From contig DXHY01000059.1 of the NCBI GenBank assembly GCA_019113175.1, positions 62,001 to 126,000 of the forward strand: 64,000 bases of DNA. Direction: 5' to 3'. Positions 1-9,000 of this stretch are shown here, in pieces. Made by a program: the position numbers and the translations under genes. This DNA comes from Candidatus Eisenbergiella stercoravium (GTDB lineage: Bacteria > Bacillota > Clostridia > Lachnospirales > Lachnospiraceae). The notes beneath the pieces were generated by a model that searched no databases, was not told where the DNA came from, and saw nothing but the letters and a program-made list of their open reading frames with translations. The first letter of the stretch is position 1, and each line of letters opens with the position of its first letter.

Positions 1-973
1 CATCCAGCAGAAGGCGCACCATCCGGTCCGTATCCGCCACCTCCATGCAGCCCATGCCCCAGAGTGCGAAATAGGCCTCCAGAGTATTGGAGCTGTTCAG
101 ATATCTTTTCCTCGCTTCGGCGTCCGTCAGACAGTCATACGCCAGAGCCGCGCATTTTTTCACCGCTCTGCCGTCCGCGTCCCCGTAGCCCAGGCCGGTC
201 CAGGTATCGAAGGCCCTGGTGACGCTGCTGTACCGGAAAAGATCCTCGTCGATGCAGAGCTTCAAAATCCGGGTCAGAGTCTGCACGCTTCCCGCGTCAG
301 CATTTTCCAGGATCTGCTGCCTCAGCCCTTCCTGCAGCCGGGCCGCCAGCAGAAGCTTCAGAAGCTGATCCACAAGCTCTTCTCTGCCGCTGATGATCAC
401 CGCGCGGATGATCGGGGTGGACAGAATCACCTCCGTATTTTCTCCCGTCATGGCATCCCAGACCAGAGCGCAGATTTCCTCATTTCCCCTTCTCAGCTCC
501 AGCGCCAGACGCACGTCAAAGCCCCTCACCCAGTCGTGGGCACAGGTCAGAAGCTCCTTCACGTCCTGATCATATGTCTCAAGGTGCAGACAGCCCGCCA
601 GATCCGCCACAGCCCGGGCGGCATGATAGCCGAAGTCCGAAGAGCGATAGCTTCTGCGCCACATGGAAGAGGAAAACTGTCCCTCCATCCGCATCCGGGT
701 GATTTCCTCCATATCCTGCGAAAACTGCCTGTCCGTCAGCGCGGCCACAGCCCGCTTCAGTCCGGAATTCCAGAATTCCTCCACGGTTTTCAGATCCTGC
801 AGCGCCTTCCCGTACAGCCCGGTCAGTTCCGCATCAAGCTTTCTCCATCTGTCTCCTCCATAGGGATAAGAGGCATAATCCCACAGGGCCTTTGTCAGCG
901 CTCCGTTCTTTGCCGCACGCCGCTCCATCGCTTCCTGCTTTCCTTTATTCAGACTCGCGTTTTTTCGTTCCAT
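1..973 (-). CDS. Large uncharacterised protein, N-terminal 324 residues (cut by window edge)
   Basis: An open frame runs leftward from an ATG at 973 to the window edge without a stop, so the ORF track misses it. The start has AAGGAG close upstream and a stronger GGAGGG further up. The visible part is Lys/Arg-rich at the N-terminus and then mostly helical, with Leu/Ala-rich stretches (for example QLLKLLLAAR) that look like HEAT-type helical repeats. No signal peptide, membrane segment or catalytic motif is visible. It lies 80 bp downstream of the 165-codon gene on the same strand and probably shares its promoter. It resembles large Firmicute proteins of the DUF5724/DUF4132 type, but that is recall rather than a search. 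Function unknown. Confidence 0.75.
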   Translation of the reverse strand, partial: MERKNASLNKGKQEAMERRAAKNGALTKALWDYASYPYGGDRWRKLDAELTGLYGKALQDLKTVEEFWNSGLKRAVAALTDRQFSQDMEEITRMRMEGQFSSSMWRRSYRSSDFGYHAARAVADLAGCLHLETYDQDVKELLTCAHDWVRGFDVRLALELRRGNEEICALVWDAMTGENTEVILSTPIIRAVIISGREELVDQLLKLLLAARLQEGLRQQILENADAGSVQTLTRILKLCIDEDLFRYSSVTRAFDTWTGLGYGDADGRAVKKCAALAYDCLTDAEARKRYLNSSNTLEAYFALWGMGCMEVADTDRMVRLLLD

Positions 974-1053
974 CGCTCCTTATGTTCCCTCCTTTATGCT
1001 TTTCCCCGGTCGCTTTTTTATATTTTTCCCATATCCTTTCCGGCACCCGCGCC

Positions 1054-1551
1054 TCACCACAGCCGTCCGCTCAAAAAGGTCAGACGGATCAATGTGAGGC
1101 AGTCTCCCTCCCAAAGCCTGACCGGTCCGTCCAGCTCCGTCAGCTCCTCTTCATTCCGAAACACCCGAACCAGGCCGTCCGAAAAGCACTGGCAGGCGTT
1201 CTCCACTGCCTTCTTCTCATCCGCCTTCCTGTCAGAATAGATGCGGCCAAAGCCCACCTTTCCTGTCTCCGCCTGCTCTTTGATCTCCTCTCCCGTCAGG
1301 AAGGGGATCAGCTGCCTGTCAGTTCCCTTTTCGTTGTACCGGCCAACCTCGATTTTCACAAGCTCCGTCAGAAGCTCCCGCAGGGTGGATATCCCGTCGG
1401 GAAGGTCATAGGGAACCCGGTTCAGGGCCGTTTCCTTTTCTTCGCCCGAAGCGCCTTCGGTTCCCTGCATGTGTTTTCGCCGGAAGGGATTGTCCGCTGT
1501 GCGGGATGACTTCCTGACACCCGCTGATTTGATTTGTACGTAGATTCTCAT
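1054..1551 (-). CDS. Hypothetical protein, 165 aa
   Basis: I do not recognise this family. The start ATG at 1551 has GAGGGG seven bases upstream and a TTTACG-17-TATAAT promoter about 55 bp further up. The protein is soluble and charged, with no signal peptide or membrane helix. A mixed alpha/beta pattern is suggested by the central ISTLRELLTELVKIEVGRYN stretch, and the C-terminus is hydrophobic (LTLIRLTFLSGRLW). It is the first gene of a leftward operon whose second gene is the large protein running off the window. The pairing suggests a shared but unknown role. Confidence 0.7.
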   Translation of the reverse strand: MRIYVQIKSAGVRKSSRTADNPFRRKHMQGTEGASGEEKETALNRVPYDLPDGISTLRELLTELVKIEVGRYNEKGTDRQLIPFLTGEEIKEQAETGKVGFGRIYSDRKADEKKAVENACQCFSDGLVRVFRNEEELTELDGPVRLWEGDCLTLIRLTFLSGRLW

Positions 1552-1603
1552 GGTTTCCCCTCTTATATCATTTCATGCTGTTCTGTCTTTCTGCCATGTC
1601 TCC

Positions 1604-1632
1604 ATTATAAGGGCATATGCCGCCCGCGTAAA
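1604..1632 (-). promoter_or_regulatory. Probable sigma-A promoter for the leftward 165-aa gene operon
   Basis: On the minus strand TTTACG is followed by a 17-base spacer and a perfect TATAAT. The -10 box ends about 53 bp before the start codon at 1551. Confidence 0.6.
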
Positions 1633-1755
1633 CAGAAAACAACACGTTGCTTTCCGGTTGCCTTTTTGATTGTTTTTCTCATTTCCTACTATTTCAGTAT
1701 AAAATCGCTTGCATTTTTTCAGTTCCATGTGTTAGACTGCGGAATATGCATTTCA

Positions 1756-1771
1756 GTTAGTCTTATCTAAC
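1756..1771. promoter_or_regulatory. Palindromic operator candidate (DtxR/IdeR-like) upstream of the siderophore importer
   Basis: GTTAG-N6-CTAAC is a 5-bp inverted repeat about 100 bp before the first importer gene, with a related GTTAGAC at 1731. Iron-responsive DtxR-family boxes share the GTTAG/CTAAC core (family knowledge). A weak promoter, TTGCAT (1709-1714) with TTAGAC or TAGACT about 17 bases on, lies just upstream. The position fits iron repression of yclNOPQ, by inference. Confidence 0.45.
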
Positions 1772-1873
1772 ATTTTACAGAAAGAATGCCCTGCCATTCT
1801 TTCACACCTGATACGCCGCCCGCAGGCGGCCGCACGGGCCAAAGCTTCGTGCCTGAAGGAAGGAGGAAATTTC

Positions 1874-2917
1874 ATCAAAAACTGGACCTTAACCGTAATT
1901 CTCGCCGTTGTTCTGGCGATTCTGTCCGTTCTTTCCCTGTTCGTCGGGGTGATCGACATCCAATTATCCGCCCTGCTCGCAGGGGATCTGGAGCAGCTGG
2001 AGATCTTTCTGATTTCCCGGCTTCCGAGGCTTCTTGCCATTCTCTGCACCGGAGTGGGAATGAGCGTGGCGGGGCTGATCATGCAGCAGCTGTGCATGAA
2101 CAAATTCGTTTCTCCCACCACGGGAGCCACCATCTCCTCGGCGCAGTTCGGCATCCTGCTGGCTCTGCTGTTCATGCCAGGCTCCACACTCATGGGAAGA
2201 GCCGTTTTCGCCTTCGTTTTCGCGGTCCTGGGAACCTGGATCTTCGTCTGGTTCATCCAGCACATCCGCTTTAAGGACGTGGTGATGGTGCCCCTCGTGG
2301 GAATCATGTTCGGCAACGTCATCGGCGGCGTCACCAATTACCTCGCCTATAAATATGAGATGACGCAGGCGCTCTCCTCCTGGCTGGTGGGACATTTTTC
2401 CCTGGTGCTGCGGGGCCGCTACGAAATCGTCTGGCTGGTCGTCCCTCTGGTGATTCTGGCATTCGTCTTCGCCAATCACTTCAACATCGTCGGGATGGGC
2501 CGGGATTTTTCCAAAAATCTGGGCGTTCCCTACAACCTGGTGCTTTTCATGGGACTTACCATCGCGGCAATGATCACCGCATCCGTGGTGGTGGTCGTGG
2601 GCTCCATCTCCTACATCGGCCTGATCGTTCCCAACCTGGTTTCCATGTTCAAGGGGGACAAAATCCGGGGCACGCTGGTGGACACCGCCCTGTTCGGGGC
2701 CATTTTCGTGCTGGTCTGCGACATGATCGGCCGCGTCGTTATCTTCCCCTATGAACTCCCCATCGAGCTGATCGTGGGAATTCTGGGAAGCATCCTGTTC
2801 GTCGGCCTGCTTTTATACCGGCTGAAAAGCGGAAGGCGAGCGGTCCGTTTCTTCGCAGCCGGAAGCTCCCCCTGTGAAAACACCCTCAACGCAGTCAGAA
2901 AAGGAGAAAAACATTGA
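1874..2917 (+). CDS. yclN: Siderophore ABC transporter permease, FecCD family (YclN-like)
   Basis: Polytopic inner-membrane permease of an iron-siderophore importer. The motifs SRLPRL, GLIMQQ and NKFVSPTT near the N-terminus, and the late FPYE region, are those of YclN-type FecCD permeases, which pair with YclO, YclP and YclQ. The ORF track starts at GTG 1949, but the upstream frame is open and encodes the expected first membrane segment (KNWTLTVILAVVLAILSVL). AGGAGG at 1861-1866 sits seven bases before an ATC codon at 1874, one substitution away from ATG. I therefore take 1874 as the likely start, as a rare ATC start or a sequence error. The stop overlaps the TTG start of the next gene. The substrate is unknown; petrobactin is known only for the Bacillus homologue. 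Confidence 0.88.
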   Translation: MKNWTLTVILAVVLAILSVLSLFVGVIDIQLSALLAGDLEQLEIFLISRLPRLLAILCTGVGMSVAGLIMQQLCMNKFVSPTTGATISSAQFGILLALLFMPGSTLMGRAVFAFVFAVLGTWIFVWFIQHIRFKDVVMVPLVGIMFGNVIGGVTNYLAYKYEMTQALSSWLVGHFSLVLRGRYEIVWLVVPLVILAFVFANHFNIVGMGRDFSKNLGVPYNLVLFMGLTIAAMITASVVVVVGSISYIGLIVPNLVSMFKGDKIRGTLVDTALFGAIFVLVCDMIGRVVIFPYELPIELIVGILGSILFVGLLLYRLKSGRRAVRFFAAGSSPCENTLNAVRKGEKH

Positions 2918-3888
2918 ACCATTCCATTTTGCGCCGAAACCATAAAAAGCTGCTGATCCTGGCTCTGCTTGTACTGCTTGCGGCAGCGGCTTACATGCTG
3001 GTGGAGGTGAACTTTGAAAATCAAAAGCTGTTCCGCTATGCGATGCGGCTGCGCACGCCGAAGCTCATCGTCATGCTCATCACGGCGTTTGCCATCGGCG
3101 GAGCGTCCATCGTGTTCCAGTCCATCATCAACAACACCATCGTGACGCCCTGTCTGCTGGGAATGAATTCCCTGTATACCCTGATCCACACCGCCGTGGT
3201 CTTCTTCGCGAGCACCGGAAGCTTTCTGGCGCTGAACGCCAACGCTTCCTTCGCCGTCGATGTGGTGCTGATGGGGCTGACAGCCACAGTGGTTTACAGC
3301 TGGCTCTTTCAGAAAACCAGACATAACGTCCTGTATGTGCTCCTGATCGGAACCGTGCTGAGCTCCTTTTTTTCCAGCATCCAGACCACGCTGACCAGGA
3401 TCATGGATCCCAATGAGTACGATACCCTGCTCGCCACGCTGGTCGCCAGCTTCAGCAACATCAATTCGGAAATCATCCTGCTTTCCGTTCTGCTCCTGGC
3501 TGCCGTCGTCTTCGTTCTCAGAAAGGACCTGATGCTTCTCGACGTGCTGACGCTGGGAAAGGAACAGGCCGTCAATCTGGGCGTGGATTATGACCGCTCC
3601 ATCCGGAGGCTGCTTCTGGGCGTAACCCTGTGCATCGCCGTCGCCACCGCCATGGTGGGCCCCATCTCCTTTCTCGGGCTCATCATCGCGAACCTGGCGC
3701 GCCAGCTTTTAAAGACCTACCGTCACACCCAGCTCATCTTCGGCTCCGCCCTGTTCGGAATGATCGTGCTGGTGGGCGGCCAGCTCCTCGTGGAGCATGT
3801 ATTCACCTATTCCATCCCGGTCAGCGTTTTCATCACAGTGGGCGGAGGCATTTACTTCCTCTATCTGCTGCTGACCGCGAAAAAATAA
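2914..3888 (+). CDS. yclO: Siderophore ABC transporter permease, FecCD family (YclO-like)
   Basis: Second membrane subunit of the importer, 324 aa with about eight or nine hydrophobic helices. It starts at TTG 2914, inside the ATTGA junction with yclN, preceded by AAAGGAG, so the two permeases are translationally coupled. The GPISFLGLIIANLAR stretch near residue 245 is the cytoplasmic coupling helix region that contacts the ATPase in this family. The Asn-rich segment (FQSIINNTIVTPCLLGMNS) matches the family GAIxQ..xNPLxxP..LG region in degenerate form. A perfect 10-bp hairpin overlaps the stop codon. The ATPase follows 62 bp on. Confidence 0.88.
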   Translation: MNHSILRRNHKKLLILALLVLLAAAAYMLVEVNFENQKLFRYAMRLRTPKLIVMLITAFAIGGASIVFQSIINNTIVTPCLLGMNSLYTLIHTAVVFFASTGSFLALNANASFAVDVVLMGLTATVVYSWLFQKTRHNVLYVLLIGTVLSSFFSSIQTTLTRIMDPNEYDTLLATLVASFSNINSEIILLSVLLLAAVVFVLRKDLMLLDVLTLGKEQAVNLGVDYDRSIRRLLLGVTLCIAVATAMVGPISFLGLIIANLARQLLKTYRHTQLIFGSALFGMIVLVGGQLLVEHVFTYSIPVSVFITVGGGIYFLYLLLTAKK

Positions 3889-3908
3889 CGGTTTTCATAA
3901 ACCGTTAT
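3885..3908 (+). other. Operon-internal hairpin at the yclO stop
   Basis: ATAACGGTTT, loop TCAT, AAACCGTTAT gives a perfect 10-bp stem that includes the yclO stop codon. No T-run follows. It is probably an mRNA-stabilising or processing hairpin between the permease and ATPase genes rather than a terminator. Confidence 0.5.
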
Positions 3909-3950
3909 CCGAAGAGAGCCTGAAATTGAGAAAAGAAAAACGAGGTAACC

Positions 3951-4703
3951 ATGCAGGTAAAAGAATTAACGAAAAAATATGACGGAAAGGCAGTCGTGGA
4001 TTCCGTCAGCTTCCAGATTCCGAAGGGAAAGGTCATTTCCATGATCGGCCCCAACGGAGCGGGAAAATCCACGGTCATGGGCATCCTGTCCCGGCTGATC
4101 GCCAGAGACAGCGGCCTTGTGGATTTTGACGGGACGGATATCTCCCGCTGGAAAAGCAAAGAGCTTTCCAAACGTCTGGCCATCCTGACGCAGACCAACA
4201 ACATCCAGATGAAGCTCACCGTCCGGGAACTCGTGGCCTTCGGCCGCTTCCCCTATTCCGGCGGGCGGCTGACGCCGGAGGATCACCGGAAAGTGGACCA
4301 GGCCATTCAGTATATGGAGCTGGAGGAATTTCAGGATCGATTCATCGACGAGCTGTCCGGCGGCCAGCGCCAGAGAGCCTATATTGCCATGGTCATCGCC
4401 CAGGACACGGAATATGTCCTTCTGGACGAACCCACCAACAATCTGGATATCTATCACGCCACCAACATGATGAAAATCGTCCGCCGGCTGTGCGACGAGC
4501 TTGGAAAAACCGTCCTGCTGGTGCTGCATGAGATCAACTATGCCGCCTTTTACTCGGACTATATCTGCGCGTTCAAGGACGGAAGGATCGCCAGCTTCGG
4601 CACTGTAAAGGAGGTGATGACCAAAGAAACGCTTTCTGAAATCTACGGAGTGGATTTCGAGATTCTGGAAATCTCCGGAAAGCCCCTGTCCATCTACTAT
4701 TAA
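3951..4703 (+). CDS. yclP: Siderophore ABC transporter ATP-binding protein (YclP-like)
   Basis: Cytoplasmic ATPase, 250 aa, usual length for the FepC/YclP group. Walker A is GPNGAGKST (about residues 33-41), the Q-loop follows in AILTQTNNI, the signature is LSGGQRQRAYIAM, Walker B plus catalytic Glu is YVLLDEPTNNLD, and the switch His is in LLVLHEINYA. All catalytic elements are present, so the subunit should be active. It starts at ATG 3951 with GAGG upstream. It follows the two permeases and precedes the binding lipoprotein, the yclNOPQ order. Confidence 0.93.
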   Translation: MQVKELTKKYDGKAVVDSVSFQIPKGKVISMIGPNGAGKSTVMGILSRLIARDSGLVDFDGTDISRWKSKELSKRLAILTQTNNIQMKLTVRELVAFGRFPYSGGRLTPEDHRKVDQAIQYMELEEFQDRFIDELSGGQRQRAYIAMVIAQDTEYVLLDEPTNNLDIYHATNMMKIVRRLCDELGKTVLLVLHEINYAAFYSDYICAFKDGRIASFGTVKEVMTKETLSEIYGVDFEILEISGKPLSIYY

Positions 4704-4785
4704 CGGGAACTGTCTGTCCCCTGCCGCAGCAGCCCGACGGACATATCCCCGGGCTGCCTGCAAGAATAAACCAAAGGAGAACATT

Positions 4786-5922
4786 ATGAAAAAAAGAAAT
4801 CTGAAAAACCGCTTCCACAGACCGGCCTTTACAGCACTGGCGGGCGCGCTTCTGCTGTCCCTGTCTCTTACGGCCTGCTCTTCTGCCGCACAGACGGAAT
4901 CCTCTTCCGCTCAGGCCGGGTCCGTTTCCGCCGAATCCGAAGCGGAAACACAGACGGAATCTGCCGATGCCGAAAGCACAGCAGCTGAAACGACAGCCGC
5001 CGGAACCGCTTCTTCTGAAACGGAAGCCGCATCCGATGCCGCACAGGCTCCCGACACTGTTACGATCACGAGTCTGAACGCAAACCAGGAGGAGGCCGAA
5101 CTGACGGTTCCCTATGATCCCCAGAGAATCGCCATCCTGGATATGGCCTGTCTGGACATCCTGGACCGTCTCGGCGTCGGCGACCGGGTGGTTGGCTCCG
5201 CTTCCACCTCCCTGGATTACCTGCAGGCTTATGTGACCGATGAAAATGTATCCAGCCTGGGCACCATCAAGGAAGCCGACCTGGAGGCTGTCATGGCCTG
5301 TGAGCCGGATGTGATCTTCATCGGCGGCCGTCTCTCCTCCTCCTATGACGCGCTCAGCGAGATCGCTCCCGTCATCTATCTTTCCACCGACACGGAGCTC
5401 GGCGTGGTGGAGAGCGTCCGCAAAAACGCCGTAACCATCGCCTCCCTGTTCGGCCTGGAAGATCAGGTGGACGAACTGATGGCTGATTTTGATTCCCGGA
5501 TCGAGGCTCTCGCCGCATTCGCGGAAGGAAAAACCGCAGTCATCGGCATGTGCACCAGCGGAAGCTTCAACGTGCTCGGCAATGACGGCCGCTGCTCCCT
5601 CATCGGTGTGGAAATCGGCTTCGACAACCTGGGGGCAGGGGAGGTAACCGCTACCCATGGAAATGAAACCTCCTTTGAACTGATCGTGGACCTGAATCCC
5701 GATTACATGTTCGTTCTGGACCGTGACGCGGCCATCGGCACCGACGGCGCACAGCTCGCGCAGGACATCGTGGAAAATGAGCTGATCATGGGAACGGACG
5801 CCTACAAGAACGGCAACATCGTCTATCTGGAGCATCCCGCCGTATGGTACACGGCAGAAGGCGGCATCACCGCTCTGGACCTGATGCTTGCCGATCTGGA
5901 AACGGAGCTGTTCGCGGAGTAA
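4786..5922 (+). CDS. yclQ: Siderophore-binding lipoprotein (YclQ/CeuE-like)
   Basis: Extracellular lipid-anchored receptor that hands ferric-siderophore to the permeases. A signal peptide ends in lipobox LTAC (Cys near residue 31). A low-complexity Ser/Glu/Ala/Thr linker of about 55 residues then lifts the domain off the membrane. The class III (helical-backbone) binding fold starts near VPYDPQRIAILD, followed by LDILDRLGVGDRVVG, typical of this family. CEPDVIFIGGR and LNPDYMFVLDRD mark the two lobes. Start ATG 4786 has AAGGAG upstream. It is last in the operon and followed by a strong terminator. Confidence 0.93.
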   Translation: MKKRNLKNRFHRPAFTALAGALLLSLSLTACSSAAQTESSSAQAGSVSAESEAETQTESADAESTAAETTAAGTASSETEAASDAAQAPDTVTITSLNANQEEAELTVPYDPQRIAILDMACLDILDRLGVGDRVVGSASTSLDYLQAYVTDENVSSLGTIKEADLEAVMACEPDVIFIGGRLSSSYDALSEIAPVIYLSTDTELGVVESVRKNAVTIASLFGLEDQVDELMADFDSRIEALAAFAEGKTAVIGMCTSGSFNVLGNDGRCSLIGVEIGFDNLGAGEVTATHGNETSFELIVDLNPDYMFVLDRDAAIGTDGAQLAQDIVENELIMGTDAYKNGNIVYLEHPAVWYTAEGGITALDLMLADLETELFAE

Positions 5923-6017
5923 AATACTCCGCCACAGAAATCCGAAGATAAGTCCCGCGGCATTGCGGGACATACTGGCTGAGATACAGGCTGAAGCTTT
6001 ACGGAGACTGAAACTTT

Positions 6018-6058
6018 ACGGAGGCCGGAATCCACTGCGGGTTCCGGCCTCCGTTTTC
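6018..6058 (+). terminator. Rho-independent terminator after yclNOPQ
   Basis: ACGGAGGCCGGAA and TTCCGGCCTCCGT form a perfect 13-bp stem with an 11-base loop, followed by TTTC. It lies between the convergent ends of yclQ and the GH115 gene and may serve both. Confidence 0.85.
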
Positions 6059-6090
6059 ATGCGCCCGGCGGGCTCACATTCTCCTGCTCC

Positions 6091-9000
6091 TCATTCCGGA
6101 GCATCACACAACTTCCATTCCAGATCCGCGGGCGGCAGATCCTCGCCCTTCACCAGGCATATCCGTTCAAACCGCATTCCTGAGGTCATGCAAAAGATCT
6201 GCAGCGTATGCTCTCCCGGCGCGGCCTCTGTTTTTGCCAGCGGAACCCACCGGTAAACCTGCTCCGCCTCATATCTCCAAAGAAAACCGTCTCTGTGTCC
6301 GGGCAGAGGCGCAAGCGCTTTTCCGTCCATACCCGCAAGAGCCCGGGATTCCTCCTTCAGCCCGAAACGGCACAGCAGCCAGATATAATAACTTCCGCCC
6401 TCCATCCGGATGCGATAGTTCAGGCAGGGGGCTTCCTTTTCATCCTCCCATGATGTTCCCGCATTGCGGATGTACATGGCAAGCCCGCTTCTTCCAAAGG
6501 TTTCTCCGGCACAGTACTGCCACCTGTCATCCGAGAGCCAGGCGGATTCGCTGTTCGAAAGGGCTGCTGCGGCATCAATCCGGATCTGGCCCTTCTTTTC
6601 TTCAAAGGGCGTTTTTCCCGCTTCAAAATAGTACTCCGGGCTCACAGGATCCGCATACCGCTCCGGCAGTCTCACCAGATCTCCCGCTTCCAGATTGTCC
6701 GAAGATACCCTGACAGGTTCCCAGAGCTCCGCTCTGGGTTTCAATTCAATCCTTCCGTAAAAGCCTTCAAGCCATTGATCCACATTCCATTCCTTCGGAA
6801 GGGCCTGACAGCCCGTCACACCGGCCAGGTTGTTCTCCCTGCGTTCCTGCGTATAGATCACAAACCGGGAAAAGGCAAAATACCGGTCTATTCCGTGGAG
6901 GCAGATTTCATGCACGCCGGCTTCCAGGTAAGGGAGCCTCAGATAGAGACGGTCCACATTATTCAGCACATTTTTCTTCCAGTTTCCGCACCATTCATCT
7001 GTCGAGGGCGTTTCCACGATCTGTATGCCGCCTCCGTCCACGGATACTCCGATACGGATCCGGCCGGTGGAATTCAGAGAAGGAAAACGATGAATTTCCA
7101 TAAGGAATTCTCCTTCGCTCACCAGACAGACCAGATAATTCAGAGGCTCGTTCCATTCCCCCGCTTCCTTTTCGGAAAGGAAGCATTCCACCAGATTTCC
7201 CCGACAGCGGCCTGCTCTTTTGATAACACGGAACTGGGGAGACATTTTTTCCGCCGAGTCCGCTTCCACGCAGACCAGACCGCCATCCTCTGTCGGGACG
7301 GCTCTGCCCGCACCGTAAGCCGCTCCGAAAGAAACGGCTTCCCCCATGGCGGAAACGCTCCCGGAAGAAACAGCTTCCTCCATGACAGAAGCGGTTCCGG
7401 AAGGAACGGCTCCGCTCAGATCCGGAGCCACCATCCGTACCGGGATCTCCAGCGTTCCGCCATCGGTCAGATTTTTCACCCGGATGACTCCTGTCCTGTT
7501 TCTTGCCGCATCCTCCGCCGTTACCAGAATGCGCACCTCCGTCCGCACCGAGCCCCGCTTCTGAGACAGGCCGATCCAGTCTGGAGCCTCCACTTCAAAG
7601 TCTAATGCTTCCAGGGAATCGAAACCTCCTGTGGAGCCGAAACCTCCCGTCTCTTCCCCTGCTCCGTTTCCGATTTCCAGCCATTTCACGCTCCTGCCGG
7701 AAAAGACGAGCTCCCTTCCTTCATTCCAGAGACTCAGGATCATCCGTCCATTCACAAAGACCTCCGGCTGTCCGGTCCGTTCCGCCGCGCCTGCTCCTTC
7801 TCCAGCAGCTTCTCCGGCTGTCTCTCCCGTAACCTTTTCCGTCCCCGGCCATTTCCGTATACGCAGCCTTTCGGGAAGCGGAGGGGTACAGCCTGGCAGC
7901 ATTGCCGCACGCGGCGGCGGAAAGCCCTCCGGATCCAGAATGCCGTCCCATTTTCCCTGAGCCATCCGTTTGTTGTAATAAACCAGCAGCTTCCGCCTGG
8001 CGTCGTCAAATTTTCTGGTCTTTCGGACATACTCCGCGGCAGCGGCAAATTTCCCCTGGCGGCAGGCAAGCGTGCTTCTGTCCCCGTAATAATAAGCCAG
8101 ATTGGTAAAATAAGCCGCATGAATCCGCATCAGCACCAGCTGGAAAAAGGCGTCCCGCTCCTTTTCGGGCAGTCCTGCATAGATGGCATTTCCCCTTTCA
8201 AACAGCTCCTCATATTTATGAATACGCACAGCGGCCTCGTCCCCATAGGCGGTCTGGGAGAAGGCATCGTCATCCATGTTTTCTATTTTCCGGACATTTG
8301 TAAGCTGGGAAAAATCGTTGAGCAGCTCCGATACCTGCGTACCGATGCCGCCGGAAACATCCCCGGAACCTGAAATTTTTCCGGAACTTGAAAAGTTTCC
8401 GAAACTTGAAAAGTTTCGTGTGATCCAGTCCGCCACATAAGCGTCCACATCCTGACTGAGAGGCCTCTCTCTCTTTCCGGAAAGGGCGCCGAAGCGGGGC
8501 GCGCTCTCCTTTCCTGCTTCCCAGGCCAGGCGCAGGAAAAATTCGATCTCCTGCTCCAGAGGCTTCATGGCCCCCACATTCATCACCCAGAGCTTCCGGA
8601 TGCCCTCACGCCAGGCTTTTCCCAGCTCGTAAGCGGTATGAGCCAGCGGAATGGAACAGAGGAACACATAGGTCATGCTCGGCGGCGCCCAGTAGGAATT
8701 GTGATAATAAAGGCCGTTTCCGCCGCTGCGCTTTTTCTCCTTCTCTGAAGGGTAACGGCGGACATAGCCATAGTTGTCGTTGGCCCACACCAGTGTCATG
8801 TCCTCCGGTACCTCGAGCCCCGCGTCATACAGCTCCAGCACCTCCTTATAGGGGATGAAGGTCATCATGGTGTCGTGCCCCAGCGTCTCCTTCAGGATTT
8901 TCCGCTGATCCCGGATGACCGTTTCCAGCAGCTTCACCTTGGCAGCCTTCCGCTCTTCCTCCGGAAGCTGCATGATAGCCTCCGTCTCAAAGCCGGAATC

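Noticed and set aside
536-1240. Plus-strand ORFs 536-1240, 663-863 and 892-1509
   Set aside because: They are antisense to the two leftward genes, rich in Pro/Ser/Arg and lack ribosome sites.
4573-5973. 466-aa minus-strand ORF opposite the yclP/yclQ genes
   Set aside because: Gly/Arg/Cys-rich composition, no ribosome site, and it lies fully antisense to a clear ATPase and lipoprotein. Other long shadows (19562-20170, 16930-17865, 26485-27801, 58223-59314) were dropped for the same reasons.
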